A stretch of DNA of 64,000 bases from Streptomyces hokutonensis (GTDB lineage Bacteria > Actinomycetota > Actinomycetes > Streptomycetales > Streptomycetaceae): assembly GCF_000376565.1 (NCBI RefSeq), contig NZ_BARG01000055.1, forward strand, positions 1-64,000, written 5' to 3'. Position numbers and translations under genes: made by a program. Under the pieces are notes generated by a model that was not told where the DNA came from, searched no databases, and worked only from the letters and a program-made list of their open reading frames with translations. This document shows positions 24,769-33,590 of this stretch, piece after piece; position 1 is the first letter of the stretch, and every line of letters starts with the position of its first letter.

Positions 24769-26055
24769 GTGAAGCGCAAGCTGATAGCCGCGATCGGTAT
24801 CGCGGGCATGATGGTCTCCATCGCGGCGTGCGGGGGCAACGACGACAAGGGCTCTTCGAACAGCGGCGCCGACGCCAAGGAGCTGACCGTCTGGCTCACC
24901 GTCGACGCGCAGAACAACTGGCCCGAGCTGGTCAAGGCGGCCGACGCGGCTGTGCAGAAGGCGCACCCCGGCGTCAAGATCAAGCACGAGTACTACGGCT
25001 GGCCGGACAAGAACACCAAGCTCGACGCGGTCCTCGCCACCGACAAGGCCCCCGACGTGGTCGAGATGGGCAACACCGAGATGCTGGGCTACATGGTCAA
25101 GGGCGCCTTCGCGCCCCTCGACGCCTCGAAGTTCACCAACTCCTCCCAATGGCTCGACGGCCTCAAGGCCTCGGTCACCTACGACGGCAAGACCTACGGC
25201 GTCCCGTATTACGCCGGTGGCCGCGTCGGCAACTGGCGTTCGGACATCGCCGCTTCGGTCGGCATCAAGACGCCCCCGAAGACGTACACCGAGCTGACCG
25301 CCGACCTGGACAAGATCCAGAAGAAGGAAGGCGACAAGTTCAGCGCCTGGTACCAGCCCACCCGTGACTGGTACGCGGCCATGTCCTTCGTCTACGACGC
25401 CGGCGGCTCCATCGCCGCGGAGTCCGGCGGCCAGTGGAAGGGCAACCTCTCCTCGCCGGAGTCCATCAAGGGCCTCACCGAGTTCAAGAACGTCATCGAC
25501 AAGTACATGCACGGCGACAAGACCAAGGACGAGTCCGACCGTTACATCGTCTACGGCCAGGGCAAGGCGGCCATGATCTTCGGCGCCGCGTGGGAGGGCG
25601 CGAGCGCGGCCGACCCGAAGGCGGACAAGACCGGCGGCAAGCTGAAGACCAGCCTCGTCAACTTCGTGATGCCCGGCCCGTCCGGCAAGAACATGCCCGT
25701 GTTCCTGGGCGGTTCGGACCTGGCCGTCCCGGTCAAGTCCAAGGCGCAGGCGCTCGCCGCCGAGTGGATCAACGCCTTCACCGGCCCCTCCGGCCAGAAG
25801 GGCCTGATGGCCAAGGGCAACCTGCCCAACAACAAGACCGACCTCGCGACGCTGAAGAACGACCCCGCGACGGCGGTCCCGGCCACCGCGGCCGAGTCCA
25901 ACTGGTTCGTCCCGATGGCACCGGGCTGGGGCCAGGTCGAGAAGGCTCAGGTCCTCCAGACCATGCTGCAGAACATCGGCACCGGCAAGCAGTCGGTCGA
26001 GGACGCCGCGAAGGCCGCGGACACCGCGATCGACAAGGTCATCAACACCAAGTGA
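24769..26055 (+). CDS. dasA: Chitobiose/N-acetylglucosamine ABC transporter, sugar-binding lipoprotein DasA
   Basis: A 428-residue lipoprotein with a signal peptide ending in the lipobox IAAC (Cys20), then a type 1 solute-binding domain (ELTVWLTVDAQNNW start, KAPDVVEMGNTE). In S. coelicolor DasA binds chitobiose and chitin oligomers and is essential for the chitin response. The GTG start at 24769 has GAGGAGGG six bases before it. It is the first gene of dasABC, and a strong hairpin after the stop separates it from dasB. Confidence 0.96.
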   Translation: MKRKLIAAIGIAGMMVSIAACGGNDDKGSSNSGADAKELTVWLTVDAQNNWPELVKAADAAVQKAHPGVKIKHEYYGWPDKNTKLDAVLATDKAPDVVEMGNTEMLGYMVKGAFAPLDASKFTNSSQWLDGLKASVTYDGKTYGVPYYAGGRVGNWRSDIAASVGIKTPPKTYTELTADLDKIQKKEGDKFSAWYQPTRDWYAAMSFVYDAGGSIAAESGGQWKGNLSSPESIKGLTEFKNVIDKYMHGDKTKDESDRYIVYGQGKAAMIFGAAWEGASAADPKADKTGGKLKTSLVNFVMPGPSGKNMPVFLGGSDLAVPVKSKAQALAAEWINAFTGPSGQKGLMAKGNLPNNKTDLATLKNDPATAVPATAAESNWFVPMAPGWGQVEKAQVLQTMLQNIGTGKQSVEDAAKAADTAIDKVINTK

Positions 26056-26063
26056 CCCGGGCT

Positions 26064-26121
26064 CTGCCGCCGAACTCCCGCCTGCCCGCCCTCCGGGCGG
26101 ACGACGGGAGTTCGGCGGCAG
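26064..26121 (+). terminator. dasA-dasB intercistronic hairpin (attenuator or mRNA stabiliser)
   Basis: A perfect 17-bp outer stem (CTGCCGCCGAACTCCCG at 26064-26080 with its complement at 26105-26121). The loop carries a further CCGCCC-tcc-GGGCGG stem. It begins 8 bp after the dasA stop. Partial termination or 3' protection here would give much more binding protein than permease, as usual in sugar ABC operons. Confidence 0.8.
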
Positions 26122-26218
26122 GACCCAGCGGGGCCCTGTTGGACACCTCGGTGTTCTCGGGGCAGGGCCCCGCCTCACGTACGGCCGTACGACCTGAGGG
26201 ACCGCTGAGGAGCGCGCG

Positions 26219-27202
26219 ATGAGTGCCGACACGACCACCCCTGCCAAGGTGCCGCCGCCGCGGCAGGCGCCCCCACCGCGCGTCTCGGGCGCACCTCGCG
26301 GAAAGCGGACGTCGAGAGGCACCGGGATCCCCTGGCTGCTGCTCGCCCCCTGTCTGCTCATCCTCGCCCTGGTCATGGGCTATCCGCTGGTCCGCCTGGT
26401 CACGCTGTCCTTCCAGTCCTTCGGACAGTCCCAGCTGTGGGGCTTCAAGCCCGCCGAGTGGATCGGCTTCGACAACTTCTCCGGGATCCTCGGCGACGGC
26501 GAGTTCTGGGGCGTCGTCGTCCGCACGATCGTCTTCGCGGCCGGCTCGGTCATCTTCACGATGGTCGCCGGCATGGCCCTCGCCCTGCTCCAGCAGCGGG
26601 TCTCCGGCTGGATGAAGACCCTCATCAACATTGTCCTGGTGGCCAGTTGGGGCATGCCGGTCATCGTCGCGACCACCGTCTTCAAGTGGCTCTTCGACAC
26701 CGACTACGGCGTCTTCAACGCCCTGCTCAGCAAGCTCCCCGGCGTCGACATGGTCGGCCACAACTGGTTCGCCAGCGGACCGCAGGGCCTCCTCGTCATC
26801 ATGCTGCTGGTGGTCTGGGGCGCGGTGCCCTTCGTGGTGATCACCCTCAGCGCCGGACTCACCCAGGTCCCCCAGGAGCTTGAGGAGGCCGCCCGCCTCG
26901 ACGGCGCCGGCGCCTGGGGCGTCTTCCGGTACGTCACCCTGCCCATCCTCAAGCCGATCATCGTGATGCTCACGACGCTCTCGGTGATCTGGGACATGGG
27001 CGTCTTCCCCCAGGTGTTCGTGATGCGCGGCGGCCATCCCGAGGCCGACTTCCAACTCCTGAGCACCTACTCGTACGACCGTGCCTTCGTCGTCAACGAC
27101 TACGGACAGGGTTCCGCGATAGCCCTGGTCACGGTGGTGCTGCTGCTCGGTGTCGTCGCCGTCTACATGCGTCAGATGCTTCAGATCGGAGAGGTCGAAT
27201 GA
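26219..27202 (+). CDS. dasB: Sugar ABC transporter permease DasB
   Basis: A 327-residue MalF-type inner-membrane permease. After a proline-rich cytoplasmic N-terminus of about 38 residues come six hydrophobic helices. The ATPase-contacting EAA loop reads ELEEAARLDGAGAWGVFRYV near 220-240. No ATPase gene is in the operon. In S. coelicolor the shared ATPase MsiK, encoded elsewhere, energises DasABC. The stop overlaps the dasC start (ATGA). Confidence 0.95.
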   Translation: MSADTTTPAKVPPPRQAPPPRVSGAPRGKRTSRGTGIPWLLLAPCLLILALVMGYPLVRLVTLSFQSFGQSQLWGFKPAEWIGFDNFSGILGDGEFWGVVVRTIVFAAGSVIFTMVAGMALALLQQRVSGWMKTLINIVLVASWGMPVIVATTVFKWLFDTDYGVFNALLSKLPGVDMVGHNWFASGPQGLLVIMLLVVWGAVPFVVITLSAGLTQVPQELEEAARLDGAGAWGVFRYVTLPILKPIIVMLTTLSVIWDMGVFPQVFVMRGGHPEADFQLLSTYSYDRAFVVNDYGQGSAIALVTVVLLLGVVAVYMRQMLQIGEVE

Positions 27203-28062
27203 GCGCGCTCACGACCGACGCGCCCCGCAGGCCGACCGGCGGGCGCAAGAAGTCCAAGCTCGGCTGGAACCTCGTCGGCCTCCTCGTCTTCCTCGTCGTC
27301 GGCTTCCCCCTCTACTGGATGGTCGACACGGCCTTCAAGCCGGCCAAGGACGCCATCGACCCGGACCCGAGCCTGCTGCCCACCGGCATCACGCTCGACA
27401 ACTTCCGCCGGGCGCTGGACATCGCGGACTTCTGGGGCCCGGTCGGCCGCAGCCTCATCGTGTCCCTGTCGGTCGTCGTGATCGGCATCGTCGTCGGCCT
27501 GCTGGCCGCGCTCGCCATCTCCCGCTTCGCCTTCCGCGGCCGCAAGATCGTGATCGTCGGCATCCTCGCGGTCCAGATGGTCCCGCTGGTCTCGATGATC
27601 ATCCCGGTCTTCCTGCTGCTGAACGACCTCGATCAGTACGACAAGCTCTCCGGCCTGATCATCACGTACCTGACCTTCATCCTCCCGTTCACGGTGTGGA
27701 CCCTGCGCGGCTTCATCGTCAACATCCCGAAGGAACTGGAGGAGGCGGCCATGGTCGACGGCTGCTCCCGCACCGGCGCCTTCATCCGCGTGGTCTTCCC
27801 GCTGCTGGCCCCCGGCATGGTCGCCACCTCGGTCTACGGCTTCATCCAGGCCTGGAACGAGTACCTCTACGCCCTGATGCTGCTCAGCCAGGAGCACCAG
27901 ACGGCGACCGTCTGGCTCGGCAACTTCACCACCAAGCACGGCACCGAATACGCCCCGATGATGGCCGGCGCCACGATGATGGCCGTGCCGATCGTCGTCC
28001 TCTTCCTCCTCGTCCAGCGCAAGATGGCCGCGGGTCTGACCGCCGGCGCTGTGAAGGGATAA
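27199..28062 (+). CDS. dasC: Sugar ABC transporter permease DasC
   Basis: A 287-residue MalG-type permease with six hydrophobic helices. The EAA loop is ELEEAAMVDGCSRTGAFIRV. It overlaps dasB by four bases. Together with DasA and DasB it imports chitobiose for conversion to GlcNAc. Confidence 0.95.
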   Translation: MSALTTDAPRRPTGGRKKSKLGWNLVGLLVFLVVGFPLYWMVDTAFKPAKDAIDPDPSLLPTGITLDNFRRALDIADFWGPVGRSLIVSLSVVVIGIVVGLLAALAISRFAFRGRKIVIVGILAVQMVPLVSMIIPVFLLLNDLDQYDKLSGLIITYLTFILPFTVWTLRGFIVNIPKELEEAAMVDGCSRTGAFIRVVFPLLAPGMVATSVYGFIQAWNEYLYALMLLSQEHQTATVWLGNFTTKHGTEYAPMMAGATMMAVPIVVLFLLVQRKMAAGLTAGAVKG

Positions 28063-28071
28063 CGCCAACCG

Positions 28072-29613
28072 ATGACGACATTCGCCAGCGGTACAGACAC
28101 CCTGACGCGCGACGCGCTCACCGTCCTGCAGCCCGGATTCCCCGGCACCACGGCCCCCGACTGGCTGCTTCGGCGCCTCGGCGAAGGCCTGGCCTCGGTG
28201 GGCCTGTTCGGCCGCAACATCGCGTCACCCGAGCAACTGTCCTCCCTGACCGCCCAGTTGAGGGCCGAACGGGACGACGTGCTGGTCGCGATCGACGAGG
28301 AGGGCGGAGACGTCACGCGCCTCGAGGTGCGCACGGGCTCCTCCTTCCCCGGCAACCACGCGCTCGGCGCGGTGGACGACGTGGACCTGACGAGGGAGGT
28401 GGCGTACGAACTGGGCCGCCGCCTCGCGGAATGCGGGGTGAACCTCAACTGGGCCCCGTCCGCCGACGTCAACTCCAACCCCTCCAACCCGGTCATCGGC
28501 GTCCGCTCCTTCGGCGCCGACCCCGAACTCGTCGCCCGCCACACCGCCGCCTATGTCACCGGCCTCCAGGCCGCGGGCGTCGCCGCCTGCACCAAGCACT
28601 TCCCGGGCCACGGCGACACGGCGGTCGACTCCCACCACGCGCTGCCGCGCATCGACGCGGAGTCCTCCGTCCTGGAGCGACGCGAACTCCTCCCGTTCCG
28701 CGCGGCCATCGCCGCCGGCACCCGCGCGGTGATGAGCGCCCACATCCTGGTCCCGACCCTGGACCCGGACCACCCGGCCACCCTCTCCCCGCACATCCTG
28801 ACCGACCTCCTGCGCGGCCGGCTCGGCTACGACGGCCTCATCGTCACCGACGCCATCGAGATGCAGGCCATCGCCGCCACCTACGGCATCGAACGCGGCA
28901 GCGTCATCGCCATCGCCGCCGGCGCCGACGCGCTCTGCGTGGGCGGCGGCCTCGCGGACGACGAGACGGTACGACGCCTGCGCGACGCCCTGGTGAGCGC
29001 GGTCCGCGCGGGCGAACTCCCGGAGGAACGCCTGGCCGAAGCGGCGGAACGGGTACGGGGGTTGGCCCGCTGGGCGGCCTCGGCATCGGCCGCCGCCGAG
29101 GGCCCCGCGGTGGCAGAGACGGGTTCCGCTTCGGCCCCGGCCACCGTGTCCTCGCCGGACGTGACGCGCGTCGACATCGGCCTCGTCGCCGCCCGCCGCG
29201 CCCTCACGGTCACCGGCGCCGAAGGCTTCACCCCCCTCACCGAACCGCCCTACGTCGCTCTCCTCACCCCCGTCGCCAACATCGCCGTCGGCGACGAGAC
29301 GCCCTGGGGCGTGGGTGCGGAGCTGACCCGCTTGCTGCCCGGTACGGAGACGGGGAGCTTCGCCGGGGAGGCCGCGGGGGACGCGGTGCTGGAGGCGGCG
29401 GGGGCGCGGCGGGTCGTGATCGTGGTGCGGGACGAGCACCGGCATCCGTGGATGGCCGCAGCCCTCGACACCGTGCTCACGGCCCGGCCCGACACCGTCG
29501 TGGTCGAGATGGGCATCCCTCAGGCCGCCCCCCGAGGCGCCCTCCACATCGCCACCCACGGCGCGGCCCGAGTCTGCGGCCGTGCGGCGGCGGAGGTCGT
29601 CGCGGGGGAGTGA
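28072..29613 (+). CDS. dasD: Glycoside hydrolase family 3 beta-N-acetylglucosaminidase DasD
   Basis: A 513-residue enzyme without a signal peptide, so it acts inside the cell on imported chitobiose. The GH3 NagZ-type motif KHFPGHGDTAVDSH near 180-193 carries the Asp/His general acid-base pair, and VTDAIEMQA near 260 carries the nucleophilic Asp. An Ala/Thr-rich linker (about 335-365) leads to a smaller C-terminal domain. It starts 9 bp after dasC, so it belongs to the das operon. In S. coelicolor DasD is a DasR target. Confidence 0.93.
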   Translation: MTTFASGTDTLTRDALTVLQPGFPGTTAPDWLLRRLGEGLASVGLFGRNIASPEQLSSLTAQLRAERDDVLVAIDEEGGDVTRLEVRTGSSFPGNHALGAVDDVDLTREVAYELGRRLAECGVNLNWAPSADVNSNPSNPVIGVRSFGADPELVARHTAAYVTGLQAAGVAACTKHFPGHGDTAVDSHHALPRIDAESSVLERRELLPFRAAIAAGTRAVMSAHILVPTLDPDHPATLSPHILTDLLRGRLGYDGLIVTDAIEMQAIAATYGIERGSVIAIAAGADALCVGGGLADDETVRRLRDALVSAVRAGELPEERLAEAAERVRGLARWAASASAAAEGPAVAETGSASAPATVSSPDVTRVDIGLVAARRALTVTGAEGFTPLTEPPYVALLTPVANIAVGDETPWGVGAELTRLLPGTETGSFAGEAAGDAVLEAAGARRVVIVVRDEHRHPWMAAALDTVLTARPDTVVVEMGIPQAAPRGALHIATHGAARVCGRAAAEVVAGE

Positions 29614-29627
29614 CCTCAGGTGATACG

Positions 29628-29664
29628 CCGGTGCCGGGCCCACCACGAGGGAGCCCGGCACCGG
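29628..29664. terminator. Bidirectional terminator between dasD and nagB
   Basis: A perfect 12-bp stem (CCGGTGCCGGGC / GCCCGGCACCGG) with a 13-nt loop between the convergent gene ends. Confidence 0.85.
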
Positions 29665-29689
29665 TATGTACGCGCGAGAAACCCGTGCC

Positions 29690-30475
29690 TCAGATCCCCT
29701 GCCAGTCCGGCTTGTTGACGAACGTGTGCCGGAAATAGTCCGCCAGTTTCAGCTTGGACGCGGCGCCCTCGTCCACCACGACCGTCGCATGCCGGTGCAA
29801 CTGAAGTGCCGACGCCGGGCACACCGCGGCGACCGGCCCCTCCACGGTCGCGGCGACCGCGTCCGCCTTGCCCTCACCGGTCGCGAGCAGCACCAGGTGC
29901 CGCGCCTCCAGGATGGTCCCGATGCCCTGCGTGATGACGTGGTGCGGGACCTGACCTATGTCGCCGTCGAAGAAGCGCGCGTTGTCCACCCGCGTCTGCT
30001 CGGTCAGCGTCTTGATCCGGGTCCGCGAGGCCAGCGACGAGCACGGCTCGTTGAACCCGATGTGCCCGTCGGTCCCGATCCCCAGTATCTGGAGGTCGAC
30101 CCCGCCGGCCTCGCCCAGCGCCCGGTCGTACGCCTCGCACGCCGCCTGCACGTCCTCGGCCGTACCGTCCGGCCCGAGGAACGAGTCCATCCCGACCCCG
30201 AGCGGCTCCAGCACCTCACGGCGCAGCACCGAGCGGTACGACTCCGGGTGCTCGGCGGGCAGCCCCACGTACTCGTCGAGCTGCGCGATCCGCGCCCGCG
30301 AGGTGTCCACGGCGCCGGCGCGGACCTTGGCCGCCAGCGCTTCGTAGATGGGCAGTGGCGTCGAGCCGGTGGCCACGCCCAGCAGGGCGTCCGGCTTGCG
30401 CCGGAGCAGCTGCGCCATGGCCTCGGCGATGAGCTCGCCGCCCGACTTGGCGTCCGGAACGATGACAACTTCCAC
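29690..30475 (-). CDS. nagB: Glucosamine-6-phosphate deaminase
   Basis: A 261-residue enzyme that converts GlcN-6-P to fructose-6-P and ammonia, the committed step of aminosugar catabolism. It consumes the metabolite that releases DasR. Signature segments: GVATGSTPLPIYEAL (phosphate loop), AQLDEYVGL (catalytic Asp) and GIGTDGHIGFNEP. The GTG at 30475 is chosen because VEVVIVPDA is the family N-terminus. A dre site lies 29 bp upstream. Confidence 0.96.
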   Translation of the reverse strand: MEVVIVPDAKSGGELIAEAMAQLLRRKPDALLGVATGSTPLPIYEALAAKVRAGAVDTSRARIAQLDEYVGLPAEHPESYRSVLRREVLEPLGVGMDSFLGPDGTAEDVQAACEAYDRALGEAGGVDLQILGIGTDGHIGFNEPCSSLASRTRIKTLTEQTRVDNARFFDGDIGQVPHHVITQGIGTILEARHLVLLATGEGKADAVAATVEGPVAAVCPASALQLHRHATVVVDEGAASKLKLADYFRHTFVNKPDWQGI

Positions 30476-30503
30476 GCTGGGCCTGCCGTTCTGAAGTGAG
30501 CCA

Positions 30504-30519
30504 TGTGGTTTAGACCAAT
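30504..30519. promoter_or_regulatory. dre site in the nagB/SIS divergent promoter
   Basis: TGTGGTTTAGACCAAT, a 12/16 match to the dre consensus that keeps the central TGG-TyTAGACCA. It lies between divergent nagB and the SIS-domain gene, so DasR could control both. Confidence 0.8.
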
Positions 30520-30663
30520 CGAGGCTCAATCTAACAGAATCGGGTCCGACCGCCCAGGTGATACCCGTCCCACCACCCCGCGCGGGCGGCCTCGTGACAG
30601 AGGGGGTGAAATGGACCCGACGGACCGCCGTCGCCCTTCCCCGCGCACCTCCGGAGGACCCGC

Positions 30664-31734
30664 ATGACCGCCACGACACCGACCCCCGAGAACGACGTGC
30701 CGGGCCGGATCATGGCCCGCGAAACGGCCGAGCAGCCGGCCGTCCTGCGCCGCATCCTGGAGGAGGGCGCCCCGCGCATCCGGCAGGTGGCCCAGGAGGT
30801 GGCCGCCCGCAAGCCCCGCTTCGTGCTGCTCACCGCCCGCGGCACCTCCGACAACGCCGCCCTGTACGCCAAGTACCTCCTGGAGATCCGCCTCGGCCTG
30901 CCCTGCGGACTCACCTCGATGTCGACCACCACGGCCTACGGCGCCCGCCCCGATCTGACCGACGTCCTCGTCGTCACCGTCAGTCAGTCCGGCGGCTCCC
31001 CGGACCTGGTCGCCTCGACCCGCGCCGCCCGCGAGGCCGGCGCGATCACCGTCGCCGTGACCAACAACCCGGACTCACCGCTGGCCGCCGTCTCCGAGTA
31101 CCACATCGACATCATGGCCGGCCCGGAGAAGGCCCTCCCCGCGACCAAGACGTATACGGCCTCCCTTCTCGCGCTCTATCTCTTCGTCGAGGGACTTCGC
31201 GGCGGCGACGGCGCCGCGGCCAAGGCACTGCCCGACCTCGCCGAGCAGCTGCTCGCCCGGCAGGACGAGGTCCGCATCCTCGCCTCCCGCTACCGCTTCG
31301 CCGAGCGCATGGTCATCACCTCCCGCGGTTACGGCTATCCGACCGCCAAGGAAGCCGCCCTCAAGCTGATGGAGACCAGCTACATCCCCGCCCTCGCCTA
31401 CTCCGGTGCCGATCTGCTGCACGGCCCCCTCGCCATGGTCGACAACGTCTCCCCGGTCATCGCGGTCGTGACGGACGGCAAGGGCGGCGCCGCCCTCCAG
31501 CCCGTGCTCGACCGGCTGCGCGGCCGGGGCGCCGACCTGGTCGTCATCGGCCCGGCCGGCCAGGTCGAACAGGCCTCGGCCGGCTTCGTCCTGCCCGTCG
31601 AGGGCGTCCTCGAGGAACTCCAGCCGATCCTGGAGATCCTTCCGCTCCAGCTCCTCGCCTACGAGGTCACCATCGCCCGGGGCCAGGACCCGGACGCGCC
31701 CCGCGCCCTGGCCAAGGTGACGGAGACCCGCTGA
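30664..31734 (+). CDS. SIS-domain aminosugar-phosphate enzyme (GlmS-isomerase-like)
   Basis: A 356-residue protein with two SIS domains (TARGTSDNAALYAKYL and SQSGGSPDLVASTRAAREAG; then TSRGYGYPTAKEAALKLMET and LLHGPLAMVD). It corresponds to the isomerase half of GlmS without the glutaminase half. Such stand-alone proteins act as alternative GlcN-6-P deaminases (NagB-II type). From memory, a Streptomyces SIS protein (NagS) was reported as a GlcNAc-6-P dehydratase. Which reaction applies here cannot be read. It is divergent from nagB under a shared dre. Confidence 0.85.
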   Translation: MTATTPTPENDVPGRIMARETAEQPAVLRRILEEGAPRIRQVAQEVAARKPRFVLLTARGTSDNAALYAKYLLEIRLGLPCGLTSMSTTTAYGARPDLTDVLVVTVSQSGGSPDLVASTRAAREAGAITVAVTNNPDSPLAAVSEYHIDIMAGPEKALPATKTYTASLLALYLFVEGLRGGDGAAAKALPDLAEQLLARQDEVRILASRYRFAERMVITSRGYGYPTAKEAALKLMETSYIPALAYSGADLLHGPLAMVDNVSPVIAVVTDGKGGAALQPVLDRLRGRGADLVVIGPAGQVEQASAGFVLPVEGVLEELQPILEILPLQLLAYEVTIARGQDPDAPRALAKVTETR

Positions 31735-31744
31735 CCCCACGCCC

Positions 31745-32497
31745 TTATGTGAGGGAACCTCCCGTCGCGTCCACCCAACTCCCCGTGATCCACCGCCCGC
31801 CGTCGGACGCCAGGAACGCCACCACATCCGCCACGTCGGCGGTCTCTCCCACCCGCCCCAGCGCGGAGAAGGCGGCCGCCCTGGCCCAGCCGTCCTCGCT
31901 CCCGTGCAGGAACTCGGCGGTGTTGTCCGTGTCTATGAGGCCCGGCGCCACCGAGTTCACCGTGATGCCCCGGGGGCCGAGCACCTTGGACAGGTCCCGG
32001 GAGAAGACGTCCAGGGCGCTCTTCGTCATCGAGTACGCGATGTTGTGCGGCATGGCCGCGCTGCGGGCGAGCCCCGAGGAGATGTTGATGATCCGGCCGC
32101 CGTCCCGCAGCCGGTCCAGCCCGTGCCGGACGAGGAAGAACGGCGCCTTCACGTTCACCGCGAAGACCCTGTCGTACTCGTCCTCCCCTATCTCCCCGAT
32201 CGGTGACGACGATCCGATCCCCGCGTTGTTCACCAGGATGTCCAGCCCGTCCGCGTGCCGGTCGAACTCCGCCCAGAGCCGCTCGGCATCACCCGGCACG
32301 CCCAGTTCCCCGCCGAGCGCGAACGCCGAGCCGCCCGCACCCTCGATCGCGGCGACCACCTCCTTCGCCGCCGCCTCACTCCTGCCGTAGTGCACCGCGA
32401 CCCGCGCCCCGTCCCGCCCCAGCCGCTCCGCGATGCCCCGTCCGATTCCCCTGCCCGCACCCGTGACGAGTGCCGTCCTGCCCGCGAGCACACCCAT
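31745..32497 (-). CDS. Short-chain dehydrogenase/reductase
   Basis: A 250-residue classical SDR. The NAD(P)-binding TGAGRGIG is near residue 12, NNAG near 87, the catalytic Ser in INISSG, and YSMTK (Tyr-x3-Lys) near 152. An ATG two codons earlier, at 32503, is the alternative start. Divergent from a TetR gene and flanked by two copies of its likely operator, it is probably the repressed target. Substrate unknown. Confidence 0.92.
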   Translation of the reverse strand: MGVLAGRTALVTGAGRGIGRGIAERLGRDGARVAVHYGRSEAAAKEVVAAIEGAGGSAFALGGELGVPGDAERLWAEFDRHADGLDILVNNAGIGSSSPIGEIGEDEYDRVFAVNVKAPFFLVRHGLDRLRDGGRIINISSGLARSAAMPHNIAYSMTKSALDVFSRDLSKVLGPRGITVNSVAPGLIDTDNTAEFLHGSEDGWARAAAFSALGRVGETADVADVVAFLASDGGRWITGSWVDATGGSLT

Positions 32498-32533
32498 GTC
32501 CACGCCCCCTCCGCGTCTCTTCAGCGATTTCCC

Positions 32534-32545
32534 TAGCGGTCGCTA
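32534..32545. promoter_or_regulatory. TetR-type operator, SDR side
   Basis: TAGCG-GT-CGCTA, a perfect dyad just upstream of the SDR start. A second copy of the same dyad lies 48 bp away. Confidence 0.7.
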
Positions 32546-32581
32546 CAGAAAAGACCGTACAACAGCGCACCGACATTTCTC

Positions 32582-32593
32582 TAGCGTCCGCTA
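32582..32593. promoter_or_regulatory. TetR-type operator, regulator side
   Basis: TAGCG-TC-CGCTA, the second copy of the dyad. It overlaps TATACA (32592-32597), a good -10 that would place the TetR transcript start within a few bases of the ATG at 32607, that is, near-leaderless. Confidence 0.7.
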
Positions 32594-32606
32594 TACAATT
32601 CACTCC

Positions 32607-33236
32607 ATGGTGGACGGTGCAGAGGCAAAACCGCAGGTCAAGGCCGGTAAGTCGCGAGGGCGACCGCGCTCCTTCGACCGTACGACCGCCTTGGAGCGGG
32701 CGGTGCTCGCGTTCTGGGAGCACGGCTACGAGGCCACCTCCGTCTCGGACCTGACCCGTGCCATGGGCATCGGCGCCCCCAGCCTCTACGCGGCGTTCGG
32801 CGACAAACAGGCCCTGTTCGCCGAGGTCGTGGAGGAGTACGGCACGCGCTACGGCTCCTTCGCCGACCGGGCGCTCGCCGAGGAACCCACCGCCCGCGCC
32901 GCCGTGGCCCGGATCCTGCGCGAGGCCGCCGCCGAGTACACCGCACCCGGCCGGCCGCACGGCTGTCTCGTCATCCATGCGGCCACCAATTGCACGACCC
33001 CCGAGGTCGAGGAGTCCCTGCGGACGCGGCGCAACGCCAACCTCGCCGCCTTCGAGCGCCGTATCGCCGCGGACATCGCCGCGGGGGAGCTGCCGGTGGA
33101 CCTCGACGCCGCCGCGCTGGCCCGGCACGCGGGGGCGGTCGTGCAGGGAATGTCCCAGCAGGCGCGGGACGGGGCGAGCCGGGCGGAGCTGGAGGCGCTC
33201 GCGGAAATTGCCATGACCATCTGGCCCCGCACATGA
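32607..33236 (+). CDS. TetR/AcrR family repressor
   Basis: A 209-residue regulator. Residues 15-65 form the TetR helix-turn-helix (FDRTTALERAVLAFW, then TSVSDLTRAMGIGAPSLYAA). The C-terminal ligand domain has GRPHGCLVIHAATN, seen in regulators resembling the reactive-electrophile-sensing NemR/DhaA-type group. The start is the ATG at 32607. The paired operators imply autoregulation and control of the divergent SDR gene. Confidence 0.9.
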   Translation: MVDGAEAKPQVKAGKSRGRPRSFDRTTALERAVLAFWEHGYEATSVSDLTRAMGIGAPSLYAAFGDKQALFAEVVEEYGTRYGSFADRALAEEPTARAAVARILREAAAEYTAPGRPHGCLVIHAATNCTTPEVEESLRTRRNANLAAFERRIAADIAAGELPVDLDAAALARHAGAVVQGMSQQARDGASRAELEALAEIAMTIWPRT

Positions 33237-33590
33237 CTCAACACCGTTAGGCTTCGCAGTGGATGCTGGGACGTCCGAGTAGTTGCGGACGGGTGCGGTA
33301 AAGCATCGGCATCAAACATCCTTCAACGCATGGACACGGATTAGTGGTCTAGTCCACAATGTGTTAAAGGCGTAAGCCTCCGTCTTCCCCGCACAGGAAG
33401 ACGGACCGAGGAACCGGAGCTCTCTGCCCTGACTGCCCCGGGTCCTCATCCATCGGCCGATCGGGACCGCACACCCCGTGGCCGTTGCTGCTCCGGGCTG
33501 CGGTGCCGAGAGGGCTGAGGGTCCCTCTCAGGCGCCGCGGCCCGCGGGTGTTTTTAGGACAGGTACAGACCGGCGGGTACGCTCGCAGAC
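33237..33590. other. Intergenic region with a dre, upstream of the sensor kinase
   Basis: 354 bp with no supported gene. The only recognisable element is the dre at 33343-33358. The -10-like TACGCT at 33576-33581 sits ten bases before the GTG of the kinase gene, suggesting a leaderless or very short-leader transcript. Confidence 0.4.
33343..33358. promoter_or_regulatory. dre-like site away from aminosugar genes
   Basis: AGTGGTCTAGTCCACA matches the dre consensus at 13 of 16 positions and is nearly a perfect palindrome. The next gene is the PdtaS-like kinase 233 bp downstream. Confidence 0.72.
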
